A DNA stretch of 64,000 nt, from the NCBI GenBank assembly GCA_944392615.1, contig CALXXF010000003.1, forward strand, positions 1 through 64,000. Direction: 5' to 3'. Under the pieces are notes generated by a model. That model did no database searches. It was not told where the DNA came from and saw only the letters and a list, made by a program, of their open reading frames with translations. A program made the position numbers and the translations under genes. Positions 36,925 to 46,689 of this stretch are shown here, in pieces (within the stretch, counting starts at the first letter, position 1; each line of letters opens with the position of its first letter). Origin of the DNA: an uncultured Clostridia bacterium. GTDB taxonomy: Bacteria > Bacillota > Clostridia > Oscillospirales > CAG-272.

Positions 36925-38925
36925 TTACGGTTCATTGCTTTCGGTGAGCGTTCTTATCTTGTCCCGCAGATATGCGGCAAGTTCAAAATCAAGACGCTGT
37001 GCGGCATCCCGCATCTGTTTTTCAAGCTCCGGTATTTGCAGAGCGGCGGTCGTATCTGCATGTTCGCGCGCTTTGCCTTTTGTTTTTCCGCGCTCTTTTG
37101 TCCTGGAGTGCGGATCGCTTCCTGTTTTGAAGTCTATCAGTTCGCGCACGCTCTTTTTTATCGTTTTTGGCACTATTCCGTGTTCTGTATTGTAGGCGGT
37201 CTGGATTTTCCGTCTGCGTTCTGTCTCTTCTATTGCCGCTTCCATGGACGGAGTTACTGTGTCTGCGTACATTATGACGTGTCCGTCTGCGTTTCGTGCC
37301 GCCCTGCCTATCGTCTGTATGAGAGAACGCTCGCTCCTCAGGAAGCCCTCTTTGTCGGCGTCGAGTATTGCGACAAGAGAAACCTCCGGTATGTCGAGTC
37401 CCTCTCTGAGAAGGTTTATTCCGACAAGGACATCGAAAACGCCGAGGCGCAGGTCGCGTATTATTTCACTGCGCTCAACGGTATCTATCATATGATGGAT
37501 GTACCGTACTTTTATCAGGTTCATCTCAAGATATTCTGTCAGATCCTCAGCCATTTTGGTTGTGAGTGTTGTAACGAGGACACGCTCGTTTTTCTCGGCG
37601 CGGAGTCTTATCTCACCCATAAGGTCGTCTATCTGTCCCTCGGTCTTTCTGACCTCCAAGGACGGGTCAACAAGCCCTGTCGGGCGAATAAGCTGTTCTG
37701 CCACGCAGACAGAATGTTCCTTTTCATATTCCGCTGGAGTAGCTGATACGTATATGACCTGATTTATCTTTTTTTCAAATTCATCGAAAAAGAGCGGTCT
37801 GTTGTCGTATGCAGAGGGAAGACGGAAGCCATAATCTACCAGCGATTTTTTACGCGCCCTGTCTCCACCGCTCATCCCGCGAACCTGTGGTATTGTTACA
37901 TGAGATTCGTCGATGAACATTATATAATCCTTCGGAAAAAAATCCAGAAGCGTATAGGGTGTTGAACCGGGTTCTCTCCCGGAAAGTACTCTTGAGTAGT
38001 TTTCAACACCGGGGCAGAAGCCTATTTCACGCAGCATTTCAAGGTCGTATTTCGTGCGTTCCTCTATGCGCTGCGCCTCGATGAGCTTGTTCTGGGAACG
38101 AAAGTATTCGGCGCGTTCTTCAAGCTCCTTTTCTATTTCAGAAAGAGCCGCCTCTCTTTTTTCCGCGGATGTCACATAGTGCGACGCAGGGAATATTGAC
38201 GTATATCCGAGCGTGCGTATGAGCTCGCCTGTGACTGTGTTTATTTCGGATATGCGGTCTATTTCATCCCCGAAAAACTCCACACGCACCGCCTTTGATG
38301 CGGAGGACGCCGGTATTATTTCCACAACGTCTCCTCTTACCCTAAATTTGTCTCTTTTGAAGTCAAAATCGTTTCTGTCGAAGTTAAGCGAAACGAGTCT
38401 TGCCGTCAATTCCTCCCGGCTCATTTTCATTCCTACACGCAGTGGAAGAACCATGCTGAGGTATTCTGAGGGATCTCCGAGTGTATATATACAGGAGACG
38501 CTGGAAACTATTATTACGTCTCTGCGTTCAAACAGAGCCGATGTCGCACTGTGGCGAAGGCGGTCTATTTCGTCGTTTATGGCAGAATCCTTTTCGATGT
38601 ATATGTCCTTGCCGGGTATATATGCTTCAGGCTGGTAATAGTCGTAATACGACACAAAATATTCAACGGCGTTGTCGGGAAAAAATTCCCTGAACTCTGA
38701 GCACAGCTGTGCCGCAAGCGTCTTGTTATGGGCAAGAATAAGGGCAGGGCGATTTACTTCAGCTATTATATTTGCCATGGTAAATGTCTTGCCGGAACCG
38801 GTGACACCGAGGAGTGTCTGTCCTTTAAGACCGCTCTTTATGCCTTCAGACAACACTTCGATTGCCTGTGGCTGGTCTCCTGTTGGCTTATATGGCGCTT
38901 TGAGTATGAACTTGTCCGTAAGCAT
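36925..38925 (-). CDS. uvrB: Excinuclease ABC subunit B
   Basis: Helicase-like damage-verification subunit. It opens with [18 protein letters not shown] and Walker [17 protein letters not shown]. The beta-hairpin region [15 protein letters not shown], the DEAD-type FIDESHV box and the C-terminal helicase motif QTIGRAARN follow. A UvrC-interacting coil ends the 666-residue protein ([22 protein letters not shown]). ATG with GGAGGTGAT upstream. First gene of uvrB-uvrA. Confidence 0.96.
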   Translation of the reverse strand: MLTDKFILKAPYKPTGDQPQAIEVLSEGIKSGLKGQTLLGVTGSGKTFTMANIIAEVNRPALILAHNKTLAAQLCSEFREFFPDNAVEYFVSYYDYYQPEAYIPGKDIYIEKDSAINDEIDRLRHSATSALFERRDVIIVSSVSCIYTLGDPSEYLSMVLPLRVGMKMSREELTARLVSLNFDRNDFDFKRDKFRVRGDVVEIIPASSASKAVRVEFFGDEIDRISEINTVTGELIRTLGYTSIFPASHYVTSAEKREAALSEIEKELEERAEYFRSQNKLIEAQRIEERTKYDLEMLREIGFCPGVENYSRVLSGREPGSTPYTLLDFFPKDYIMFIDESHVTIPQVRGMSGGDRARKKSLVDYGFRLPSAYDNRPLFFDEFEKKINQVIYVSATPAEYEKEHSVCVAEQLIRPTGLVDPSLEVRKTEGQIDDLMGEIRLRAEKNERVLVTTLTTKMAEDLTEYLEMNLIKVRYIHHMIDTVERSEIIRDLRLGVFDVLVGINLLREGLDIPEVSLVAILDADKEGFLRSERSLIQTIGRAARNADGHVIMYADTVTPSMEAAIEETERRRKIQTAYNTEHGIVPKTIKKSVRELIDFKTGSDPHSRTKERGKTKGKAREHADTTAALQIPELEKQMRDAAQRLDFELAAYLRDKIRTLTESNEP

Positions 38926-39105
38926 ATCACCTCCGTTATCATGTAAACCTTACCGGTATACGCGCATACATCCTGTCATTGTGCATAGGTGCGGATATAT
39001 GCCTTGCGCTGTACATACCGTGCGATGTAAGAAGCATTAGTATTTTTTTACCGCATTCCGAAAGGAAGACAGGCGATTTTTGTTCAGATGTCAGCCGCTC
39101 CTGAT

Positions 39106-39124
39106 ATTATAGCACAAATGTTCG
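39106..39124 (-). promoter_or_regulatory. uvrBA promoter (extended -10) with a LexA-like box
   Basis: On the minus strand TGC-TATAAT (39114-39106) is an extended -10, about 180 bp before uvrB. Directly upstream and overlapping it is CGAACATTTGTGC, close to the Gram-positive SOS box (CGAAC-RNRY-GTTCG), with two mismatches. SOS control is plausible but the box is degenerate. Confidence 0.4.
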
Positions 39125-39138
39125 CCGAATAAAAGACG

Positions 39139-39189
39139 CACGGACAATATTTTTGCAACTTTCTTCAGCAAGCAAAAATATTATCCGTG
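39139..39189 (-). terminator. Long hairpin, probable terminator of yunB
   Basis: Arms 39139-39156 and 39172-39189 (CACGGA-AATATTTTTGC core, one wobble) pair over 18 bp around a 15-nt loop, 14 bp past the yunB stop. CTTTTATT follows on the minus strand. Confidence 0.6.
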
Positions 39190-39202
39190 TCATAAACTAA
39201 TT

Positions 39203-39874
39203 CTATTCTTCTGCGGCTTCAGAGGCGTCGAAAAAAGCATCGGGCACTGCGCCTACGTTCAGCGATTGCGCAAGTATCTGTGTGCTGTTCACCTTTATGT
39301 CGTTTCTCTGTCCCCGGCAGTATACAAATATCTGTATCTCTATGTCAACTGATATTGTGTGCAGAGTCTGATTTATTCCTGCAGAAATCACGCCTGACGT
39401 TGTTTCTGCCTTTACGGATGAATACATTACCGTGTTCACGCTTATATCAAATCCACGCCCGGACAGATAACGCGGGGATATCACATCTCCCAGAGGTACG
39501 TCGATCTTCATGGCGTTGTTTCGCGATAAAGACGCATTTATTTCCTTTACGATTTCAGCTTTTACCTTTGCAAGATTGACGCTGTTGACAAATACGGAAT
39601 TGACCGTCCCGTCTTTGTCTCTGTTTATAAGTGTGAAACTTGAGTAGTCGTAGTTTCCTCCGCTTATCACGTTGCTCACTGATTCGGCAATTATTGTCTC
39701 TATTTTTCCCTGTGCAACTGTTTTGGCATTTTCAAGAGCTATAGGAGCTGCGAGGTCATATAATCTTACAGCACAGCATATAAAAATGACACACAGTACC
39801 AGCACAAGAATTACAGCGGCTTTTCTGTAAGTCTTTTTTCTGAAACGACGTGAAAAAGCTCGTCGCAGATTCAT
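39203..39874 (-). CDS. yunB: Sporulation protein YunB
   Basis: Membrane-anchored sporulation protein of unknown biochemical role. A basic N-terminus and one membrane helix (about 18-38) are followed by an extracytoplasmic domain with the family pattern ALENAKTVAQGKIETIIAES, MKIDVPLGDVISPRYLSGRG and a late YCRGQRNDIKVNSTQILAQS. The length (223) fits. Monocistronic between a terminator hairpin and the 39875-40208 gap, which holds a 13-bp direct repeat at 40032-40057. Confidence 0.75.
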   Translation of the reverse strand: MNLRRAFSRRFRKKTYRKAAVILVLVLCVIFICCAVRLYDLAAPIALENAKTVAQGKIETIIAESVSNVISGGNYDYSSFTLINRDKDGTVNSVFVNSVNLAKVKAEIVKEINASLSRNNAMKIDVPLGDVISPRYLSGRGFDISVNTVMYSSVKAETTSGVISAGINQTLHTISVDIEIQIFVYCRGQRNDIKVNSTQILAQSLNVGAVPDAFFDASEAAEE

Positions 39875-40031
39875 TCAGAACCTCTCCCTTCATACTGTAC
39901 TTATATGGATATGAGAAAGGCCAGGTATTTATGAGAAAAGGCTACTGAGTAAAAATTTACAAAAGCGTCACCAAAGCGTCATTGAATAAAGCTCATGTAT
40001 ATGATAAAATCCACTTCAGTTGTCCTGGCTG

Positions 40032-40057
40032 CGGGCAGGGGATTCGGGCAGGGGATT
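40032..40057. repeat. 13-bp direct repeat, 2 copies
   Basis: CGGGCAGGGGATT occurs twice in tandem in the divergent region between yunB and the glycosyltransferase gene. Confidence 0.8.
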
Positions 40058-40208
40058 CATTATATGGATTTACGCTGTCTTATGCACAGTACTCTTTGCA
40101 GAAGCGTCCGGGGTGCGGGCAAGGACATTTAAGGACTTTTCATGCCGGAAAAAGGCACATTTAAAAACTATTTTCATTTCGGCAGTTGCCGGGAAAGAGC
40201 GCAAAGAC

Positions 40209-40967
40209 GTGAAAATATCGGTTGTCATACCAATGTATAATGAGCACAGTATAGTTTGTGATACAATAAAGAGTCTTGACGCACAGCTCAGGTCAGATTT
40301 TGGCGCCGGAGAGTATGAAATGATATTTGTTGATGACGGAAGCACGGACGGGTGCAGGGATTCAGCCCTCTTGCTTGCCTCAGAATATCCTGCACTGCGT
40401 GTGCTCGGATATTCTCCCAACAGGGGCAAGGGCTATGCCGTGCGCTGCGGAATGCTTTCCGGCAGAGGGGACTTCATACTTTTTACAGATTGCGACCTCG
40501 CTTACGGTACGGCTGTCATAAAAGAATTTTATGACAGATTTTCAAACGGCGCCGGCGATGTGATAATCGGTTCAAGAGCCATACATGATTCAGGTTACGA
40601 AGGGTACACCTTTAAAAGAAAGGTAATGTCAAAGGCGTATATGAAGTATCTGAGTGTTGTCGCGGGCTTTGATCATACCGATTCTCAGTGCGGAATAAAG
40701 GGATTTTCAAAGGACGCCGCTTTTGGTATTTTTTCAGTTTGTACCTGTGAAAGGTGGGCTTTTGATCTTGAAGCGCTCCTTTTTGCAAAGGATTTCGGCT
40801 TTAATGTGAGCGAGGTCCCTGTCAGAATTATTAATCACAGGGACTCTAAGATAAATCCGGTAAAGGACGCCATAAGAATGACCAAAGAAGTCAGGCGCAT
40901 AAAGAAGGAACGCAAAAACAGGCTGAAAAACGAAAGAAATAAAAAAGGTAGCAGGGTAAATAGATAA
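40209..40967 (+). CDS. Family 2 glycosyltransferase, dolichol-phosphate mannosyltransferase-like
   Basis: GT-A fold sugar transferase, probably acting on a polyprenyl-phosphate acceptor. Visible motifs are ISVVIPMYNE, IFVDDGSTDGC (Asp pair for nucleotide-sugar), NRGKGYAVRCGM, FTDCDLAYG (DxD) and the QCGIKGFSKDAA/CERWAFDLEALL segment of the DPM1/ALG5-like branch. There is no transmembrane tail; the protein ends in a basic Lys/Arg stretch. The GTG start, preceded by GGGAAAGAG, reads directly into the first motif. No other envelope genes are adjacent. Confidence 0.8.
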   Translation: MKISVVIPMYNEHSIVCDTIKSLDAQLRSDFGAGEYEMIFVDDGSTDGCRDSALLLASEYPALRVLGYSPNRGKGYAVRCGMLSGRGDFILFTDCDLAYGTAVIKEFYDRFSNGAGDVIIGSRAIHDSGYEGYTFKRKVMSKAYMKYLSVVAGFDHTDSQCGIKGFSKDAAFGIFSVCTCERWAFDLEALLFAKDFGFNVSEVPVRIINHRDSKINPVKDAIRMTKEVRRIKKERKNRLKNERNKKGSRVNR

Positions 40968-40970
40968 GCA

Positions 40971-41016
40971 CATAAAAACAAAAACGAACGACTTGTCGTT
41001 CGTTTTTGTTTTTATG
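40971..41016. terminator. Bidirectional terminator, 22-bp perfect inverted repeat
   Basis: Arms 40971-40992 and 40995-41016 are exact reverse complements, with A/T-rich outer halves giving a T-run on both strands. It separates the convergent glycosyltransferase and cation ATPase genes. Confidence 0.9.
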
Positions 41017-41124
41017 CATATACGTTATCCTATCATCCGAGTCTCTTTGCAGCCCGGCAGTTTTTTCCTTAAGCTTAAGCTCATCCTTAAGCTCATAGAA
41101 CAGAAAGAATTTGCTTTTAATGGG

Positions 41125-43797
41125 TTATTGAGCCGTAGATTCGGCATGACGCCTTTTTTCGACCAGCCTTTTTATCAGCTTTTGTATTTCCACAACGACG
41201 ACCACTGCGACTGCAAGGGCCAAAGCTGTGACGTATTCGCGAACTGAGACAGGCGTGAAGCCAAAGGCATCTGCAATGGGCGGTATCTCAACTACCGCAG
41301 TGGTAAGAATCAGCGAGAGCGCGAAAGCGCCCCAAAGGAAAATATTCTGTGAGCCCATAGTGAAAATGGATTTTGTCCTTGAGCGCATGTTAAGAGAATG
41401 GAACACCTCAGTCATAGAGAGGGCAATGAACGCCATGGTCATACCGTGACCGCTTTCCTGTTCCCAGACCGCAAAGTTTCCGAACTGATAATAGTATCCG
41501 ATGAAGAAAGCCACGACCGTTATTGCAGCTATCACAAATCCCTGGAATATCACATCTGCAAGAAGACCTTGCGCAAAAATTCCGTCCTTTGAATTTCTCG
41601 GCTCACGTTCCATTATGCCCGGCTCAGCCTTCTCGACTCCGAGCGCAAGTGCCGGGAAACAGTCAGTGATGAGGTTTATCCAGAGCAGGTGCACAGGTTT
41701 GAGTATTGTAAAACCTATCAGAGTCGCCGTGAATATTGCCAGAACTTCTGAAAGATTCGAAGAAAGAAGAAACTGTACTGACTTCCTTATGTTGTCGTAG
41801 ATCCTTCGTCCTTCTTCAACGGCGGATATTATCGTTGCAAAGTTGTCGTCTGTAAGGACCATGTCGGCGACATTTTTAGTAACATCTGTTCCTGTTATCC
41901 CCATGCCGACGCCTATATCGGCGTTCTTTATTGAAGGCGCATCGTTTACGCCGTCGCCCGTCATTGCCGTTATTTTGCCGCGCGACTGCCATGCCTTGAC
42001 TATGCGGACCTTGTGCTCCGGCTGAACTCTTGCATAAACCGAATAATCTGTTATGTGCTCTGCAAGCTCATCGTCGCTCATTGAATCGAGCGCAGCGCCT
42101 GTTATTGCCTGCGATTTATCTGATATTATACCCAGCTCGGTTGCTATTGCAACAGCCGTATCTATATGGTCGCCGGTTATCATAACAGGTCTTATCCCGG
42201 CGCCGCGGCACTTTTCGATTGCCGCTTTTACTTCCGGGCGCACGGGGTCTATCATGCCCGTTAGACCAATATAACAGAGCTCCTTTTCAAGATACTCAGG
42301 GTCGCTGCTTTCCGGAGCGCCTTCCCAGTCCCTGTAAGCGGCGCAAAGGACGCGCAGCGCTTTATCCGCCATCGCCTTATTCTGTCCGAGTATCTCCTTG
42401 CGCATATCGTCGGTAATCGGCACTTTTTTGCCGTCGGCAAGGATATGAGTGCAGCGCTTGAGAACCTCGTCGGGTGCCCCTTTTGTATACTGAACTGTGC
42501 CGTCAGGTCCGTTGTGAACCGTTGACATCATTTTGCGCATGGAATCAAACGGCGCTTCCGCTATTCTTGGATATTCTTTTTTGAGGGAGTTTTTCGGAAG
42601 CGAGAGCGAGAGCGCGTAGTTAACGAGCGCACATTCGGTAGGCTCTCCTATGACATTTCCGTCGTCGTCCTGCTCGGCATCGGAACAAAGAGCCATAGCG
42701 CGGGCAAGCAGCTTTTCGTCGCTTCCGCGGTGCTCTACAACGGTCATCTTGTTCTGTGTGAGCGTACCTGTTTTGTCAGAGCATATTATTTGTGCGCAGC
42801 CGAGCGTTTCCACAGCAGTAAGCTTTCTTATGACAGCGTTGCGCTTCGACATGTTTGTGACGCCTATTGACAGAACGATAGTGACAACGGTGGCAAGACC
42901 CTCAGGTATAGCCGCCACGGCAAGAGAAACAGCGACCATGAAGCTGTCAAGTATACCGTGCAGACCGAAGTCTCCGTTTTTTATAAATCCTACGGCAAAA
43001 ATTATCACACATATTCCTATTACCAGAAAACTCAGTGTTTTGCTGAGCTGAGCAAGCTTCTTCTGAAGAGGTGTCTGACCGTCTCTTGCCTGTGTGAGGG
43101 CATGTGCGATCTTTCCCATCTCGGTGTTCATTCCGGTGCCGGTGACGACGGCGCTTCCTCTGCCGTAAACAACAGTGCTGCCCATGTATACCATGTTTTT
43201 GCGGTCTCCAAGAGGAACGTCCTTCCCGTCATCAGCAGAAAGAACTGCGTTTGTTTTGGTTACAGGCACGGATTCACCCGTAAGCGCCGCTTCTTCTATT
43301 TTCATGGAGGCGCATTCAATAACACGTGCGTCGGCAGGAACGGCATCTCCCGCTTCAAGGACCACGACGTCTCCGGGAACTATACGCTCGCTCGGAATAA
43401 CTGTGATTTTTCCGTCCCGCATGACCTTTGAGGTGGCAGCGGCTATCTTCTGGAGCGCCTCTATAGCTTTTTCTGCCTTGCTTTCCTGCGCAACTCCGAG
43501 GACAGCGTTCAAAATGACCACTGCCATTATTATGATAACCTCGGTGAAAGAGCCGTCTTCTTCAACAAAAGCAAGTATTGCCGAGACGACAGCAGCCGCT
43601 ATGAGTACGATTATCATAGGGTCGGCGAGCTGCTTCAGAAACCGTACTGCTATACTTGTTTTCTTTCCTTCTGCGAGCTTATTGCTGCCGTGCTTGGCAA
43701 GACGTTCATCGGCATCGGCAGACGACAGTCCGTTTTCAGAGCTGTTGTACTCCGAATATACGCCGTCGATCCCGGTCAGATATTCTTTCATTGCCAA
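41125..43797 (-). CDS. P-type cation-transporting ATPase (Ca2+/Mn2+ type, PMR1-like)
   Basis: Membrane pump of the P2A class, 890 residues. The N-terminal cation ATPase domain comes first, then the actuator TGES (ALTGESVPV). The phosphorylation motif is CSDKTGTLTQNKM, preceded by the PEGL helix (AAIPEGLATVV). The hinge is MTGDGVNDAPSIKNADIGVGMG, and a C-terminal membrane domain contains NLITDCFPALALG. Type P2A enzymes export Ca2+ or Mn2+. A Mn2+-riboswitch-like leader with a terminator precedes the gene, which favours Mn2+ export. The TTG start at 43797 has AAAGGATG upstream; an ATG two codons later is an alternative. Confidence 0.9.
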   Translation of the reverse strand: MAMKEYLTGIDGVYSEYNSSENGLSSADADERLAKHGSNKLAEGKKTSIAVRFLKQLADPMIIVLIAAAVVSAILAFVEEDGSFTEVIIIMAVVILNAVLGVAQESKAEKAIEALQKIAAATSKVMRDGKITVIPSERIVPGDVVVLEAGDAVPADARVIECASMKIEEAALTGESVPVTKTNAVLSADDGKDVPLGDRKNMVYMGSTVVYGRGSAVVTGTGMNTEMGKIAHALTQARDGQTPLQKKLAQLSKTLSFLVIGICVIIFAVGFIKNGDFGLHGILDSFMVAVSLAVAAIPEGLATVVTIVLSIGVTNMSKRNAVIRKLTAVETLGCAQIICSDKTGTLTQNKMTVVEHRGSDEKLLARAMALCSDAEQDDDGNVIGEPTECALVNYALSLSLPKNSLKKEYPRIAEAPFDSMRKMMSTVHNGPDGTVQYTKGAPDEVLKRCTHILADGKKVPITDDMRKEILGQNKAMADKALRVLCAAYRDWEGAPESSDPEYLEKELCYIGLTGMIDPVRPEVKAAIEKCRGAGIRPVMITGDHIDTAVAIATELGIISDKSQAITGAALDSMSDDELAEHITDYSVYARVQPEHKVRIVKAWQSRGKITAMTGDGVNDAPSIKNADIGVGMGITGTDVTKNVADMVLTDDNFATIISAVEEGRRIYDNIRKSVQFLLSSNLSEVLAIFTATLIGFTILKPVHLLWINLITDCFPALALGVEKAEPGIMEREPRNSKDGIFAQGLLADVIFQGFVIAAITVVAFFIGYYYQFGNFAVWEQESGHGMTMAFIALSMTEVFHSLNMRSRTKSIFTMGSQNIFLWGAFALSLILTTAVVEIPPIADAFGFTPVSVREYVTALALAVAVVVVVEIQKLIKRLVEKRRHAESTAQ

Positions 43798-43860
43798 TAT
43801 TCATCCTTTCATGTTGTGTAGCGACGCATTGCAAAGGGCGAAAAATCCGCAAGTACCTAT

Positions 43861-43896
43861 AAAAAAGACTCACATACTGAAAAGCGTATGTGAGTC
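43861..43896 (-). terminator. Attenuator-like terminator in the ATPase leader
   Basis: On the minus strand GACTCACATAC pairs with GTATGTGAGTC (11 bp, loop about 8), followed by TTTTTT, about 65 bases before the ATPase start. Its position inside the leader suggests transcription attenuation. Confidence 0.8.
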
Positions 43897-43899
43897 TCA

Positions 43900-44028
43900 T
43901 TCATTAAGGATAAACCAAACGCCGTGCTTTTGAAAATTCCGGCGTTATGCTGTTGATTTATCCCGCATATTCTGCGGAATTACTCCCTCATCTTTGTAGG
44001 CGACGCGGCGCTGAAATCGGTAGTATCT
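43900..44028 (-). promoter_or_regulatory. Candidate yybP-ykoY (Mn2+) riboswitch leader
   Basis: The leader transcript contains GAGGGAGTA followed by a hairpin (CCGCA...TGCGG), then ATCAACAGCAT and a second hairpin (ACGCCG...CGGCGT). This resembles the GGGGAGTA ... TCAACA core of the yybP-ykoY motif, though it is divergent. It is followed by a strong terminator and a P-type ATPase, a usual partner of this riboswitch. The identification is by motif recall and needs a covariance search. Confidence 0.42.
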
Positions 44029-44034
44029 GAGATT

Positions 44035-44063
44035 ATTTTAACTCAAACATCATGTATAGTCAA
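44035..44063 (-). promoter_or_regulatory. Sigma-A promoter for the ATPase leader
   Basis: On the minus strand TTGACT (44063-44058), 17 bp, TAAAAT (44040-44035). Transcription would begin near 44028, giving a leader of about 230 nt. Confidence 0.75.
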
Positions 44064-44214
44064 CGCATTTGGAACAAATTTACAATTTTTTAATATTTAT
44101 CCCCGTACCGATTATTTCCCCCGGAATGCAAATTTATTCGCTGCGCGCTGCAGTTATGCGACCCGGCGGCACATACGCCGACAGCTGACGTCAGATTCCG
44201 TGTCAGGAAAGGCT

Positions 44215-45576
44215 TCAGAAGAAAAGCTCGGCGGTGTCGGCAATAGATTCTGCAACAGTTGGATGCGGATGTATAACTCCGGCAATATCTGAAAAATGCA
44301 TTTTGCGGGATATGGCAACGGCAAGCTCGGATATCATGTCAGACGCCCGCGGGCACACGAGCTGAGCTCCTTTTATTATGCCGTTTGAATCTGTTATGAG
44401 TTTGACAAATCCACGTTCGTCTGTCTCTATGCTCGCTTTTCCGTTGGCACTTATGGGATATTTTTTTACGTTTACAGCTATTTCTTTTTCCGCCGCTTCA
44501 TCTTTGGACATTCCGACGCATGCTATTTCAGGGTCGGTATATATGCAGCATGGAACGACGCTTTCATCTATGACAGGAGGTATACCCGCTATTATGCAGG
44601 CTGTGTTTTTTCCGCATGCCGCCGCATAGTGAGCGAGCTGTACAGCGCCGTGAACAGCGTCTCCTACGGCATATATTCCGCTTCGGCTTGTGCGGTGGCT
44701 GGCATCGGTAACTATGGCGGAGCCGACGGTTTCAATAAACCCTGGCTCAAAAATGCCGTCGGTGTTGGCGCGTCTTCCTGCAGCAGATATGAGAAGGTCG
44801 CATTCTACAGAATGCATGGAATCTCCTGATACATAATCACAGATGATCCTTCCGTTCTCTTTTCTGCACCTGGTGAGCGCCGCTCCGGTTATCACGTCGA
44901 TGCCGCGCTTCCTGAAGGAAGCGGAAAGCGTCTGAGATATCTCACGGTCCTGAGTAGAGAGTATGCGGTTCTGAAATTCCAATATTGTGACTTTTTTGCA
45001 AAGCGAGGAATAAATCTCAGCCATTTCGCATCCTATCACGCCTCCTCCGACTATGACAACGTCGTTGAAATCGGCCGGGACGTCGGCTTTACCGGTGAGA
45101 ATATCGTCGCTTGTGAAGGCGCAGTCTTCAATGCCTTCTGCACGAGGAATACTCACCTTCGAGCCTGATGCGATAAGAATATAAGAGCATTCTAAAGTAT
45201 CGGTATCGTTGATTACCACGAGCCCCTCGGATTTTATCCTGGCGTTGCCCTTTATGCAGTGGATACCCGCTCTTTTCAGAAGAGCTTCCAGATTTGTTCT
45301 TATATTGAATACTACGGAGTCAGCCCTTTCATGCATTTTAACTGCGTCATATGACAGCCCTTGAGTAATTATCCCAAGATTGTATGCATTTTTCATATTT
45401 TTGTAAAGCTGGGCGGTATGAAGCAGAGCCTTTGTCGGTATGCATCCGCGATTCAGGCACGTGCCTCCTGTCTGCTCTTTTTCTATGAGAGCTACGGACA
45501 GACCGAGAGAGACCGCCTTCAGTGCTGCTGTATATCCTCCCGGACCTGCTCCTATAACGGCAAGATCATATTTCAT
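44215..45576 (-). CDS. lpdA: Dihydrolipoyl dehydrogenase (glycine cleavage L protein)
   Basis: Flavoprotein that reoxidises the dihydrolipoyl arm of GcvH with NAD+. The FAD-binding N-terminus VIGAGPGGYTAALKAVSLG, the redox disulfide GGTCLNRGCIPTKALLH, the NAD-binding VIVGGGVIGCEMAEIYSSL, the second FAD contact GIYAVGDAVHG and the terminal HPHPTVAES (active-site His-Glu pair) are all present. Last gene of the gcv operon. ATG 45576 is chosen with AGGAG 8 bases upstream. The gap to lplA is 108 bp. Confidence 0.93.
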   Translation of the reverse strand: MKYDLAVIGAGPGGYTAALKAVSLGLSVALIEKEQTGGTCLNRGCIPTKALLHTAQLYKNMKNAYNLGIITQGLSYDAVKMHERADSVVFNIRTNLEALLKRAGIHCIKGNARIKSEGLVVINDTDTLECSYILIASGSKVSIPRAEGIEDCAFTSDDILTGKADVPADFNDVVIVGGGVIGCEMAEIYSSLCKKVTILEFQNRILSTQDREISQTLSASFRKRGIDVITGAALTRCRKENGRIICDYVSGDSMHSVECDLLISAAGRRANTDGIFEPGFIETVGSAIVTDASHRTSRSGIYAVGDAVHGAVQLAHYAAACGKNTACIIAGIPPVIDESVVPCCIYTDPEIACVGMSKDEAAEKEIAVNVKKYPISANGKASIETDERGFVKLITDSNGIIKGAQLVCPRASDMISELAVAISRKMHFSDIAGVIHPHPTVAESIADTAELFF

Positions 45577-45684
45577 CGTCATGACTCCTGTTCTTTATTT
45601 GCTTTGCTCCAGACATGATTTGAAGAGTGTGTGCTTTATGGGGTGTGCGCTCTGTCACAGACGTATTCTGTAGGGAAATATTTT

Positions 45685-46689
45685 TCACGTCTGTCTTGAG
45701 AAAAAATCGTCGTGCGCCATGGCAACCAGGTCGTCTGCCTTTCCTGCGTCTTTTACAGATGAGCGTATGGCTTTTTCAAGCTCCTCCTCTGTGAATTTTC
45801 TGCCCAGAAGTGCAGACTCCACCCAGATGTAATCGTCTGTACAGAGGGAATCGGTGTAGACGCGGGCACCGGTCACCACGTTTCCGCTTACGTTTATGCA
45901 GAATTCAACATTTCCGTAGCTGAATTTTCTTTCGGATACACAGCTGAATCTGATGCGCCGGCTGTATATCCAGCTTTCTGAGGCTATGTAGTCGGCAAGG
46001 GCGTTTATCTCAACATTTGCCTCCCGCGGTACAGAATATTTCCTTGCTTTCCCGTACTCAGATGAAAACGCTTCGGAAAGAAGCGTTTTCATCCTATCGG
46101 CAGAAATAACGGTTCCGCACAGGTCGCTTATATTTGCAACCGGTGAAACCACCGACTCTACTGCGCGCGAGGCAAATTTTGGCGACTTGGCAAGATATAC
46201 CGATAATTTCTTCAAATCCACATCCAGCATCAGAGTTCCGTGATGACACGACGCGCCGCAAACCGTGTAATAGGCGTTTCCTGACAGCTTCTGCCCGTTC
46301 TGGTATATGTCGTTTCTGCCGCCGGCAACAGCGTCAATACCGAGTTTCCTCAAGGCTGAGACGACCACATCGGTCTGTCTTTTTACCGAATACACCGGTA
46401 CTGTCGCGATGAAAGAAAAATTGAGATTGCCCATGTCGTGATAAACGGCGCCGCCTCCGGAAAAGCGCCGGCAAATGTGTACGCCGTTTTTCTTCATGAG
46501 TTCTGTATCTACTTCCTTGTAGATATTCTGATTTTTTCCTATTACAACTGTATCGGCATTTTGCCAGAGATAGAGTATTATTTCATTGTCCTTTACATTT
46601 GATGTAAGATATCTTTCGACGGCAATATTCTTATAAGGGTCAGATGTCAAAGACTCGTACACATATGTATTAAGTTCTTTTGCACTCAT
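45685..46689 (-). CDS. lplA: Lipoate-protein ligase A
   Basis: Attaches lipoate to GcvH through lipoyl-AMP. The lipoate/ATP-binding RRFSGGGAVYHDMGNLNFSF, the GKNQNIYKEVD strand and the QKLSGNAYYTVCGASCHHGT region are typical of LplA, with a C-terminal accessory domain (about 245-334). It overlaps the end of gcvPB by 4 bases (ATGA), which couples expression to its target. Its presence suggests reliance on scavenged lipoate. 334 residues, normal length. Confidence 0.92.
   Translation of the reverse strand: MSAKELNTYVYESLTSDPYKNIAVERYLTSNVKDNEIILYLWQNADTVVIGKNQNIYKEVDTELMKKNGVHICRRFSGGGAVYHDMGNLNFSFIATVPVYSVKRQTDVVVSALRKLGIDAVAGGRNDIYQNGQKLSGNAYYTVCGASCHHGTLMLDVDLKKLSVYLAKSPKFASRAVESVVSPVANISDLCGTVISADRMKTLLSEAFSSEYGKARKYSVPREANVEINALADYIASESWIYSRRIRFSCVSERKFSYGNVEFCINVSGNVVTGARVYTDSLCTDDYIWVESALLGRKFTEEELEKAIRSSVKDAGKADDLVAMAHDDFFSRQT

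Noticed and set aside
36913..37746. 277-codon frame opposite uvrB
   Set aside because: Antisense shadow of a strongly conserved gene with Cys/Phe/Tyr-rich nonsense composition.
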